DNA of 5,318 nt from Paraktedonobacter sp036384215 (GTDB lineage: Bacteria > Chloroflexota > Ktedonobacteria > Ktedonobacterales > Ktedonobacteraceae): NCBI GenBank assembly GCA_036384215.1, contig DASVMX010000539.1, forward strand, positions 1 through 5,318, read 5' to 3'. Position 1 is the stretch's first letter. Every line of letters begins with the position of its first letter. A program made the translations under genes and the position numbers. Below the pieces are notes generated by a model. That model worked only from the letters and a program-made list of their open reading frames with translations. It was not told the DNA's origin and made no database searches. This document shows positions 1 through 5,318 of this stretch, in pieces.

Positions 1-66
1 CTCATTTCGCACAGAGAACAATGCCCCTGGCTCATGCCAGGGGCATTGTTCTCTGTGCGAAATGAG
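1..66 (-). terminator. Perfect 30-bp inverted repeat, probable terminator at the end of the transporter operon
   Basis: Positions 1-30 are the exact reverse complement of 37-66, around a 6-nt loop (31-36, CTCATG). The loop-proximal part is GC-rich (GCCCCTGG/CCAGGGGC) and the outer part is more mixed. It starts 10 nt after the stop codon of the DppC-like permease, where an intrinsic terminator of the minus-strand operon would sit. A U-tract on that strand would lie beyond position 1, outside the window, so it cannot be confirmed. On the plus side, 67 onward has no T-tract. The stem is far longer than a usual terminator, so a small palindromic repeat element is an alternative. Confidence 0.65.
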
Positions 67-76
67 CACATCATCC

Positions 77-1036
77 TTAAGAAACCTCGACCGCGGGGAT
101 ATGATCAGTTGATGTGTCTTCAATTTCCGTTGGCGCTTTGCTTTTGGGCACGCGCAGCTTTGGCTCTGTACGCAGGCGCGGGTTGGCAATTTCGTCCATA
201 CCGAAGTTGACAAAGGCCAGGCCTGCCCCCAGCAGCGCAATGCACAGACCCGGAGGTATAATCCACCACCAGGCCCCCTGGAGTAATGCATCGTTGTTTG
301 ACGCCCAGTAAAACATGGTACCCCAGCTCACATTGGAGATGTCACCCAGCCCGAGGAACTCCAGGCCTGCCTCCGCAAGGATAGAGTAAATGACTGTACC
401 GAGCAATTCAGCCGCGACAATCGCGCTCTCATTGGGAAAAACCTCGAAAAACACAATCCGAAACCAGCCCTCGCCGCTGGCCCTCGATGCTTCGACAAAA
501 TCGCGGTTGCGCATCGAAAGCGTCTGCGCACGCAGCACGCGCGCGCCCCAGGACCAACCAGTCACGACGATCACAAAGCCAATCGAGAAGACACCGGAGC
601 GCGGCAGAAAAGCGGCCAGCACAATCGCCAGAGGCAGGGTGGGCAGCACCAGGAAAACATTCGAGATCAGCGACAACACCTCATCAATCCAGCCGCCAAA
701 ATAGCCGGAGATCAGGCCCACAAAAACAGAGACAATGGTCGTGACCAGCCCGGCGCCAAAGCCCACCAGGAGCGAGATCTGCGAGCCATAGACGACCTGG
801 GACAGCACATCCTGTCCAACATAGGTCGTCCCCAGCGGATGCGCCAGCGAAGGTGGCGCCATCAGATCATCGCTTATCGCGTTCGGGCTGGTGCGGATGA
901 ACAGAGGGCCAATGATGGCCACAACCACAAAAAAGAGCACAACCACCAGGCCGACTGTCACTTTGCGATTCACGACAAATGGACGTGCGATGGCGAGAAG
1001 GCTGCGAACGATAGGATTCGACAAATACCTTTGCAT
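77..1036 (-). CDS. ABC transporter permease, DppC/OppC-like (BPD_transp_1 with OppC N-terminal region)
   Basis: This is a 319-residue integral membrane subunit that pairs with the upstream DppB-like protein to form the translocation channel of a peptide/nickel/oligosaccharide-class ABC importer. Family marks are clear. An N-terminal membrane segment (about 27-47) is followed by the OppC-type stretch HPLGTTYVGQDVLSQVVYG (66-84). Five further hydrophobic segments lie near 88-110, 122-143, 148-165, 205-225 and 257-278. The cytoplasmic EAA loop that docks on the ATPase is at about 181-201 (E182, A183, G188, P201), and the family-typical NPRLR lies at 285-289. Beyond that is a charged tail of about 30 residues with no domain I recognise. 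The ATG has a Shine-Dalgarno GGAAGGTGA 4 nt upstream. The start lies 19 nt after the DppB stop, so co-translation is likely. The substrate cannot be read from this subunit. Confidence 0.93.
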   Translation of the reverse strand: MQRYLSNPIVRSLLAIARPFVVNRKVTVGLVVVLFFVVVAIIGPLFIRTSPNAISDDLMAPPSLAHPLGTTYVGQDVLSQVVYGSQISLLVGFGAGLVTTIVSVFVGLISGYFGGWIDEVLSLISNVFLVLPTLPLAIVLAAFLPRSGVFSIGFVIVVTGWSWGARVLRAQTLSMRNRDFVEASRASGEGWFRIVFFEVFPNESAIVAAELLGTVIYSILAEAGLEFLGLGDISNVSWGTMFYWASNNDALLQGAWWWIIPPGLCIALLGAGLAFVNFGMDEIANPRLRTEPKLRVPKSKAPTEIEDTSTDHIPAVEVS

Positions 1037-1055
1037 ACATTCACCTTCCGTAACT

Positions 1056-2033
1056 TTACCGGCGCACGCGCGGGTCCAACATCACATAGACAAGATCAGC
1101 CAGGAAATTCGCCGCCAGAACTGCCAGAGTGATAATCAGAAACATGCCTTCAATCAAGGCATAATCCTGGGCTTCTACTGCCTGGTAGAGCGTATAACCA
1201 ATGCCAGGATAAGAGAAGACAATCTCAGTCAACAATGAACCACTTACCACAAAGCCCAGCGAGAGCGCAAAGCCCGTAATATTGGGCAGAATCGCATTGC
1301 GCGCCGCGTAGGTAAACATCACACGCCGCTGGGACAAACCCTTCGCTTCCGCCATCATCACATAATCTTCTGAGAGTGTTGTAATCATAGCATTACGCAT
1401 ACCAAGCAACCAGCCAGCGATTGAACTGATTACAATAGTCAGCGCGGGCAAAAGCGCGTAGTAGCTCGCGCTCAAAATGAAATCAGGGGTCCAGCCAGGC
1501 ACAGTATTATCGATATCATAACCGCCATGAAGCGGGAACCATTGCAATTCATACCCAAGGAAATAGAGCATGATCAGCGCCAGCCAGAAATAGGGTATAG
1601 CCGAAAGGAAGGTGAAGACCGGCATGAGCACGACATCCAGGGTTTTACCGCGCCTCCAGGCAATAATAACGCCGAGAAAAGTGCCCACCACAAAACTGAT
1701 AACCAGAGAGAGGCCGACCAGCAGCAGCGTCCAGGGCAGGTCCTGGGCAATGACCGAGGTCACTGAATTAGGGAAGGCCATAATCGAGGTTCCCAGATCG
1801 CCATGAAAAAGGTTGCCCAGATACTGGAAATATTGTACCCAGACGGGATCGTGGCTCACGCCAAAAGCAATCTCCAGCGCGTGCTGGGCCTGGGGCGAGA
1901 TTCTGCCGTGCATACGTGCCATAAATGCCTGCACTGGATCACCAGGCGCCAGACGGGGAATGAGAAAGTTGATCGTGATTGATGCCCAGACGGCAATCAG
2001 ATAGAAACCTGTACGACGAAGAAGGTGGCGCAT
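1056..2033 (-). CDS. ABC transporter permease, DppB/OppB-like (BPD_transp_1)
   Basis: This 325-residue protein is the first permease subunit of the importer and sits in the cytoplasmic membrane. It begins MRHLLRRTGFYLIAVW, the usual basic N-terminus leading into the first membrane helix (about 8-28), followed by PRLAPGDPV (26-34), a hallmark of DppB-type permeases. Further helices lie near 100-125, 132-158, 188-210, 250-275 and 294-318. The EAA loop is at about 224-251 (AEAKG at 228-232, ending ILPN). It is followed by FSYPGIGYTLYQAV (273-286) and the family C-terminus LDPRVRR, so the protein is full length. I chose ATG 2033, not the in-frame ATG at 2102, because 2033 has a good Shine-Dalgarno 7 nt upstream. 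The upstream ATG has none and abuts a hairpin. Confidence 0.93.
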   Translation of the reverse strand: MRHLLRRTGFYLIAVWASITINFLIPRLAPGDPVQAFMARMHGRISPQAQHALEIAFGVSHDPVWVQYFQYLGNLFHGDLGTSIMAFPNSVTSVIAQDLPWTLLLVGLSLVISFVVGTFLGVIIAWRRGKTLDVVLMPVFTFLSAIPYFWLALIMLYFLGYELQWFPLHGGYDIDNTVPGWTPDFILSASYYALLPALTIVISSIAGWLLGMRNAMITTLSEDYVMMAEAKGLSQRRVMFTYAARNAILPNITGFALSLGFVVSGSLLTEIVFSYPGIGYTLYQAVEAQDYALIEGMFLIITLAVLAANFLADLVYVMLDPRVRR

Positions 2034-2040
2034 CAGCAAG

Positions 2041-2049
2041 CCCTTTCCT
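2041..2049 (-). promoter_or_regulatory. Ribosome binding site deciding the DppB-like start
   Basis: On the minus strand the sequence AGGAAAGGG lies 7 nt before ATG 2033. The longer in-frame reading from ATG 2102 would add 23 residues that do not look like this family and has no such site, so the shorter start is preferred. Confidence 0.75.
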
Positions 2050-2061
2050 GAAAACAAAGGC

Positions 2062-2101
2062 TGGTGTGGCTGCCCGACTTCGCAGTCTGGCAGCCACACC
2101 A
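2062..2101 (-). terminator. Intercistronic hairpin between binding-protein and permease genes (leaky terminator or mRNA-stabilising stem)
   Basis: Positions 2062-2074 pair perfectly with 2089-2101 (13 bp, TGGTGTGGCTGCC arm). After one mismatch the stem continues with 4 bp (GACT/AGTC, 2076-2079 with 2084-2087) around a 4-nt loop. It starts 9 nt after the binding-protein stop and ends 12 nt before the Shine-Dalgarno of the permease gene. On the minus strand it is followed by AGCCTTTGTTTTC, which is T-rich but not a clean U-tract. The usual role of such a stem after a binding-protein gene is to stop part of the transcripts or block 3' decay, giving more binding protein than permease. Which of these applies here is inference. 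Confidence 0.6.
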
Positions 2102-2110
2102 TCTGGTGAC

Positions 2111-3799
2111 TTAACTTGGTTGGAGATGAAGCAGAACCATCTCATTATCAGGATAGGCATACGGTGCTGGCTCAGCGTACGGGTGTGCCTGGTCAGGCCA
2201 GCCAACCCAGTACTCGGTATTATACTCGTACCAGTACGGCTCGTTGATCAGCGGAATGCTTGGCAGTTGATCGACCATGATTTTCTCAAGGCCATAGATC
2301 GCCTGTTTCTGCACTGCGGGATCGCTGCTGGTCGAGTACGTTTCGAGCAGTTTGTCTGTGGCGGGATCTTCCCAGCGCTCGAAGTTCGATCCGGCCTGCT
2401 GGCCGATTGCGGCGCTGTTAGCGCTGCGCAGCAGCGAGTCATAGATGAAGAAAGGCGACGGACCAGGGTTGGTGCCCCACAGCGCCGTGTCATATGACCC
2501 GACCTGCATGTCGTTGTAGTAAGTATCATAGGATGGCGTGCTCACCGCTACATCCAGGCCAACAGCCTTGAGATCATTGGCCATAAACTGGCAGGTAGTA
2601 ATCCAGTCACTCCACCCCTCGGGCACGATGATCGTGAAGGAGATCTTCTTGCCGTTGAGCTGATAGAAGCCGTCAGATCCTTTGGTCAGACCGGCTGACT
2701 GGAGCAGCGTCTCAGCCTGGGCGCGGTCCTGCTTGAACTGCAGGTTCTGGTACTGCGGATCAAGATATGCCTGCGAGGCTGGCAGAACCAGACCGGTCGG
2801 GCTGGTTACCGGCTCGTAGCCACTCTCAGCAACCTTATAGATGTGCGCGCGGTCAATCGCGGCACTGATCGCCTGGCGCACCGCCAGATTTTTGAACACC
2901 GGCTTGCTCAAATTGAGGTACAGGAAGACCACATCGCTGGGCGGAAACCAGTAGTGATGATGGCTCGGATCGCGATCAACATAGGTCTTCTGAATATTGG
3001 GCGTGTACTGGCCATTCCAGTCAATACCGTTGGTATTGAGCACCAGCTCGGTGCTGGAATTCGAGCTAAAAGCCGGGAAGCGCACGTGATCCATCGCGGG
3101 CTTGCCAGGCTGCCAGTAGTTCTTATTCTTATCCAGCACCAGCAATTGCGGCGTAAATGAGCCAACAATGAAGGGGCCAGTGCCAATTGGATTGGGATCA
3201 GCGAATTTACCTGGATCACCGCTGACCTTCGACCACGTGTGCTGAGGAACAATATAGGTCTGACCAGCCAGGTACCAGAGAATGGGCGACCAGGCCTGGT
3301 TCAGCGTAACCTGAACGGTGTACTGATCTGGTGTTGTTACGCTCTTGAGATAGCCGGTAATCCCCTGGATGTCCAGGTCGTTATATTTGGTCAACTCATC
3401 GAGCGTGAACTTCACGTCCGCGCTGGTAAATGCCACGCCATCTGACCATTTGACATCTTTACGCAGATGGAAAGTCAACTGCTTCGCATCTGCCGAGGTC
3501 TCATAGCTTTCAGCCAGCCAGGGATGAGAACTGTCATCCGCCCGGTTAAAGAACATCAAGGTCTCGTAAATCAGCCCCTGCGTACCGCTGATCACGTTGC
3601 CAGAAAACGGGTTAAAGTTACGCACCAGATCGCCAGCCTGGTTTGCGACCAGCGTAATAGAATTTTTGTGGTGAACGGCGGTTTTCCCTCCGCTGTTCGA
3701 ATTCCCACAACCAGCAAGAATAATCGTCAGCAGCAAAAATAAGGACAAAAACAGTATGCCCGACTTTGCTTTCCTTGCTGATGCCTGTGTGGAAGCCAT
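2111..3799 (-). CDS. ABC transporter substrate-binding lipoprotein, SBP_bac_5 (OppA/DppA/oligosaccharide-binding) family
   Basis: This 562-residue extracytoplasmic solute-binding protein is lipid-anchored outside the cytoplasmic membrane. It has a basic N-terminus, a hydrophobic core (about 13-29) and the lipobox LAGC with Cys31 as lipidation site, then a polar Gly/Ser/Asn linker. Family 5 signatures follow in order: WSDGVAFTSADVKFTLDEL (118-136), NPIGTGPF (203-210) and NLAVRQAISAAIDR (304-317). Length is normal for the family. The ligand region is rich in aromatics: PEGWSDW (393-399), and a C-terminus with PYWYEYNTEYWVGWPD (521-536). From family knowledge, related members in Thermotoga and others bind cello- or xylo-oligosaccharides through stacked aromatics. 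With a LacI-type gene next door, I infer an oligosaccharide ligand; a peptide is not excluded. ATG 3799 was preferred to the in-frame TTG at 3805, which abuts the Shine-Dalgarno. Confidence 0.93.
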   Translation of the reverse strand: MASTQASARKAKSGILFLSLFLLLTIILAGCGNSNSGGKTAVHHKNSITLVANQAGDLVRNFNPFSGNVISGTQGLIYETLMFFNRADDSSHPWLAESYETSADAKQLTFHLRKDVKWSDGVAFTSADVKFTLDELTKYNDLDIQGITGYLKSVTTPDQYTVQVTLNQAWSPILWYLAGQTYIVPQHTWSKVSGDPGKFADPNPIGTGPFIVGSFTPQLLVLDKNKNYWQPGKPAMDHVRFPAFSSNSSTELVLNTNGIDWNGQYTPNIQKTYVDRDPSHHHYWFPPSDVVFLYLNLSKPVFKNLAVRQAISAAIDRAHIYKVAESGYEPVTSPTGLVLPASQAYLDPQYQNLQFKQDRAQAETLLQSAGLTKGSDGFYQLNGKKISFTIIVPEGWSDWITTCQFMANDLKAVGLDVAVSTPSYDTYYNDMQVGSYDTALWGTNPGPSPFFIYDSLLRSANSAAIGQQAGSNFERWEDPATDKLLETYSTSSDPAVQKQAIYGLEKIMVDQLPSIPLINEPYWYEYNTEYWVGWPDQAHPYAEPAPYAYPDNEMVLLHLQPS

Positions 3800-3805
3800 T
3801 TGCAA

Positions 3806-3814
3806 ACCTCCTTA
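3806..3814 (-). promoter_or_regulatory. Consensus ribosome binding site deciding the binding-protein start
   Basis: The minus strand reads TAAGGAGGT, a full match to the anti-Shine-Dalgarno complement, 6 nt before ATG 3799. The in-frame TTG at 3805 directly touches it and so is too close to be used. The strength of the site fits a gene whose product is needed in excess. Confidence 0.85.
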
Positions 3815-4010
3815 TCCTGATGGATTAACAACACAATGGACAAGCGTTCCCCTGACTACACGGCCAGAAGAAGAAGTAATTCTCCCCATTCCGCTGCGCG
3901 ACACGCGCCAATCCCTTACGGAGATCAAGCTGTTCGCTTGATCTGTACAAAGAGCATGTTCCTGTTGCGCAAAACAGAAGAAGATGAATATAAAAATATC
4001 TATCTACTGA
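3815..4010. other. Gene-free stretch upstream of the binding-protein gene; no clear promoter
   Basis: This is most of the 239-nt gap between the repressor stop and the binding-protein start. It contains an AT-rich block (3985-4009, minus strand with ATATTTTTATATT), a 23-bp palindrome (3922-3944) and a CAAGCGTT octamer (3841-3848) that also occurs at the repressor promoter. I find no -35/-10 pair of good quality on the minus strand. TATATT at 3992-3987 has only a poor -35 (TTGCCT) at a 20-nt spacing. The transporter genes may depend on read-through from the repressor promoter or on a weak, regulated promoter here. No convincing small gene was seen. Confidence 0.4.
3922..3944. repeat. 23-bp palindrome, possible operator upstream of the binding-protein gene
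   Basis: AGATCAAGC (3922-3930) and GCTTGATCT (3936-3944) are perfect 9-bp inverted arms around TGTTC. No T-tract follows on either strand, so a terminator is unlikely and a protein-binding site is more plausible. It lies 123-145 nt upstream of the binding-protein ATG. The arms contain CAAGC/CGCTTG, like the half-site of the operator core at the repressor promoter, but the 5-bp central gap is unlike a normal LacI-family operator. Confidence 0.4.
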
Positions 4011-4031
4011 CCAGGCAAATAACCTGCCTGG
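4011..4031 (-). terminator. Short hairpin after the repressor gene, weak or partial terminator
   Basis: CCAGGCA (4011-4017) pairs with TGCCTGG (4025-4031) around a 7-nt loop, 7 nt after the repressor stop. On the minus strand the T-rich stretch ATATTTTTAT begins only about 11 nt after the stem, so this is not a canonical intrinsic terminator. It may allow read-through into the transporter genes. Confidence 0.4.
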
Positions 4032-4038
4032 CGGTAGA

Positions 4039-5130
4039 TTACTCAGTGGGTACAGAGATCGAATAGTTGGCGCCACATGACGCTCGCACTACGAGGTGTG
4101 TAGGCAATAAGATCCGGGTAGATGTTGTTTCTTGTGGTATTCTGCTGCTACTCTCCCCTTCCAGGTCACGCTCGCGCGCGGACTGGAGCATGGCCAGCAG
4201 CAGTTCTATCCCCCGCCGGCCCATCTCCGAGGAAGGCTGGCGCACAGTCGTTAATGGGGGACGAATATGGACCGAGGGCTCGTCGTCATCGAAGCCGACA
4301 AGCGCGATATCTTGAGGAATTTGTAATCCGCTGGCTTCCGCGGCTGCCAGAACGCCATAGGCCATCTGGTCGGTGGACGCGAAGATCGCGGTGGGCCGCT
4401 TTTCTAAGGGCAGAGCAAAGAGCACATTCGCCGCGGCACGCCCGCTGAGCGGCAGAAAATCACCCTGCACTACCAGTTCGGGGTCAGGCGTAATCCCCGC
4501 CTCTAACAGCGCCTGGCGGTAGCCGTTATAGCGATCCTGCGAGACCAGGTACTCCGGTGGCCCCTGAATATGCGCGATGCGCCGGTGGCCAAGCCGCACC
4601 AGATGGCGAACCGCCAGGTACGCCCCGGTGGTATTGTCGGCGCTCACCCAGGGCGCCGTCTGCGCGACCTGGTCGTCGATTACCACTACCGGAAATCCCT
4701 TGTTATACAGCCGGGTGATCGACTCCGACGCCTGCTGACCTGGAAAGATCGCCAGCAAACCAGCGGTCAACTGCGTCGCAAAAATGCGATTAATAACCTC
4801 GTTGCGGTCCTGCGCCGTGTTGGTCTCGTTAATGCTATAAAGCACCAGTTCGTAAGGGGTCTGTTCGATTACACCGGCAATACCGCGCATCAGATCAGGG
4901 ATGTTTGGCCAGGTAAACGAAGGAACCAGCATACCAATCAGACGGCTCCTACCTCCTGCCAGCCCGGAAGCCGCGATACTTGGTACGTATCCCTGCTCCT
5001 CAACAATCTTTAAGATGCGCTGTCGCGTCGCCGGGTCCACGTCTGGCTTGTGATTGAGCACACGAGAAACGGTGGTCTTGGAAACCCCCGCGATTCGAGC
5101 AATGTCGTCAATAGTTGGCTTACCTGCCAT
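4039..5130 (-). CDS. LacI/GalR-family transcriptional repressor
   Basis: This 363-residue cytoplasmic DNA-binding regulator is expected to lose DNA affinity, or change it, on binding a small ligand, most often a sugar. The helix-turn-helix is at residues 6-26 (TIDDIARIAGVSKTTVSRVLN), textbook for the family. The hinge helix follows (YVPSIAASGLAGGRS, 48-62). Leu57 corresponds to the LacI leucine that inserts into the central CpG of the operator, and LAGGRS resembles LAGKQS of LacI. The usual hinge Arg (as in PurR) is replaced by Ser55. The periplasmic-binding-protein-like effector core runs from about 64 to 345, with RLGHRRIAHIQGP (179-191), DRYNGYRQAL (199-208), GFDDDEPS (279-286) and PPLTTVRQPSSEMGRRGIELL (291-311). 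Length is normal. Its promoter carries CG-centred operators, so autorepression is likely. Control of the downstream transporter is inferred from position, and the ligand is unknown. Confidence 0.94.
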   Translation of the reverse strand: MAGKPTIDDIARIAGVSKTTVSRVLNHKPDVDPATRQRILKIVEEQGYVPSIAASGLAGGRSRLIGMLVPSFTWPNIPDLMRGIAGVIEQTPYELVLYSINETNTAQDRNEVINRIFATQLTAGLLAIFPGQQASESITRLYNKGFPVVVIDDQVAQTAPWVSADNTTGAYLAVRHLVRLGHRRIAHIQGPPEYLVSQDRYNGYRQALLEAGITPDPELVVQGDFLPLSGRAAANVLFALPLEKRPTAIFASTDQMAYGVLAAAEASGLQIPQDIALVGFDDDEPSVHIRPPLTTVRQPSSEMGRRGIELLLAMLQSARERDLEGESSSRIPQETTSTRILLPTHLVVRASCGANYSISVPTE

Positions 5131-5135
5131 ACAAA

Positions 5136-5141
5136 TCCTCC
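5136..5141 (-). promoter_or_regulatory. Ribosome binding site deciding the repressor start
   Basis: GGAGGA on the minus strand lies 5 nt before ATG 5130. The reading frame stays open upstream to a TTG at 5256, but that extension is the translated operator array (a repeating Arg-Phe-Arg pattern) and begins upstream of the promoter. ATG 5130, which puts the helix-turn-helix at the usual residue 6, is therefore the start. Confidence 0.85.
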
Positions 5142-5170
5142 GCTGGAGTGGCTCTCTTGAACATTCTCCC

Positions 5171-5208
5171 CGAAAACGATTACGGAAGCGCTTTCGGAAG
5201 CGATTACG
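5171..5208. promoter_or_regulatory. Array of three overlapping LacI-family operators, 12-bp period
   Basis: Three 14-mers follow one another: CGAAAACGATTACG (5171-5184), CGGAAGCGCTTTCG (5183-5196) and CGGAAGCGATTACG (5195-5208). Consensus is CGRAARCGMTTWCG. Each is a pseudo-palindrome centred on CG with the AANCGNTT core typical of LacI/GalR operators, and neighbours share their terminal CG. Centres are exactly 12 bp apart (5177/5178, 5189/5190, 5201/5202). The middle site is the most symmetric. The array starts at the predicted transcription start of the repressor gene, a position that would block initiation or early elongation. The adjacent LacI-type product is the natural ligand of these sites, but binding is inferred. 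Confidence 0.75.
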
Positions 5209-5211
5209 AGG

Positions 5212-5240
5212 AGTATACCTGTCATCAGGCAGAAAGTCAA
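5212..5240 (-). promoter_or_regulatory. Sigma70-type promoter of the repressor gene
   Basis: On the minus strand, TTGACT (5240-5235) and TATACT (5217-5212) are separated by 17 nt. Each hexamer differs from consensus at one base. Transcription should start near 5205, giving a 5' leader of about 75 nt that contains the operator array. No better promoter exists in the 188-nt upstream region. Confidence 0.8.
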
Positions 5241-5246
5241 GCGTTT
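5239..5246. promoter_or_regulatory. Fourth LacI-type operator core overlapping the -35 box
   Basis: AAGCGTTT fits AANCGNTT and is centred at 5242/5243, 41 bp from the nearest operator of the array. It overlaps the first two bases of the -35 hexamer. Its flanks lack the symmetric CG ends of the three tandem sites, so it would be a weaker site if it is bound at all. Confidence 0.35.
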
Positions 5247-5250
5247 CTAA

Positions 5251-5283
5251 CGGCAAAAACCGGTACGTTTTTCAAAATTGCCG
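5251..5283. repeat. Imperfect nested inverted repeat upstream of the repressor promoter
   Basis: CGGCAA (5251-5256) and TTGCCG (5278-5283) are perfect outer arms. Inside, AAAAAC (5255-5260) and GTTTTT (5267-5272) form a second inverted pair around CGGTAC. It lies just upstream of the -35 box. It may be a binding site for another regulator or the remains of a terminator of an upstream gene; nothing decides between these. Confidence 0.25.
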
Positions 5284-5318
5284 AGGCTTGTATTGATGAA
5301 TATCGTTGGCACGGACGA

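Noticed and set aside
2034..2102. Longer DppB-like protein starting at ATG 2102
   Set aside because: No Shine-Dalgarno precedes it, the added residues are encoded by the hairpin, and the family normally starts with the short basic segment seen from ATG 2033.
1979..2497. Plus-strand open frame of 172 codons
   Set aside because: It lies antisense to the binding-protein and permease genes, has no family resemblance, and part of its product mirrors the hairpin palindrome. It is a shadow frame.
3925..3950. Possible promoter TTGTAC-17-TGATCT on the minus strand ahead of the binding-protein gene
   Set aside because: The -10 hexamer matches consensus at only two of six positions, and the fit arises inside the 23-bp palindrome.
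3962..3977. TTGCGCAA palindrome within CTGTT/AACAG arms as a possible operator
   Set aside because: The arms are only 5 bp and the centre is GC rather than the CG-centred AANCGNTT pattern. It is too short to support in a 239-nt region.
4570..5013. Plus-strand open frame of 147 codons opposite the repressor gene
   Set aside because: It is fully antisense to a clear LacI-family coding sequence, with no recognisable domain.
5131..5256. N-terminal extension of the repressor with an RFRKRFRNRFRG-like basic repeat
   Set aside because: The repeat is the translation of the 12-bp operator array, the candidate start is a TTG upstream of the predicted promoter, and ATG 5130 has a proper Shine-Dalgarno and puts the helix-turn-helix at the usual position.
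5296..5318. Start of a divergent plus-strand gene (MNIVGTD)
   Set aside because: Only seven codons are visible, the ribosome binding site is weak (GAGG at 9 nt), and no plus-strand promoter with both hexamers was found. It is kept as a question, not a feature.

Overview
The window holds one compact locus, entirely on the minus strand, read from right to left: a LacI/GalR-family repressor, a lipoprotein substrate-binding protein of the SBP_bac_5 (OppA/DppA-like) family, and two DppB/DppC-type inner-membrane permeases. This looks like a solute-uptake operon of the peptide/nickel/oligosaccharide ABC class under a sugar-type repressor. Moderate GC, strong Shine-Dalgarno sequences, a near-consensus sigma70 promoter, a lipobox on the binding protein and long perfect hairpins fit a GC-moderate bacterium. 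A soil member of the Chloroflexota (Ktedonobacteria-like) is my guess, but it rests on general resemblance only.

Layout. Positions 1-66 are a perfect 30-bp inverted repeat around a 6-nt loop, 10 nt past the stop of the DppC-like permease and probably the operon terminator. The DppC-like gene is 77-1036. After 19 nt comes the DppB-like gene, 1056-2033. A 77-nt intercistronic gap carries a strong hairpin (2062-2101) just after the binding-protein stop. The binding-protein gene is 2111-3799. Between it and the repressor lie 239 nt (3800-4038) with a weak terminator-like hairpin, an AT-rich block and a 23-bp palindrome, but no clear promoter. The repressor gene is 4039-5130. The last 188 nt (5131-5318) hold its promoter (TTGACT-17-TATACT) and the most striking feature: three tandem LacI-type operators, each 14 bp, phased exactly 12 bp apart and sharing their CG ends, starting at the predicted transcription start. 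A fourth operator core overlaps the -35 box.

How it probably works. The repressor would sense a small ligand, probably a sugar, and repress its own promoter through the tandem operators. It may also control the transporter genes, by read-through from its own promoter or by sites in 3800-4038. The lipoprotein would capture the solute outside the membrane and deliver it to the permease pair. The LacI-type repressor and the aromatic-rich C-terminus of the binding protein favour an oligosaccharide over a peptide. No ATPase gene (DppD/DppF type) is present before the terminal hairpin, so the ATPases must be encoded elsewhere, either past the left edge or as shared subunits.

No RNA gene, CRISPR array, insertion sequence or phage gene was seen.
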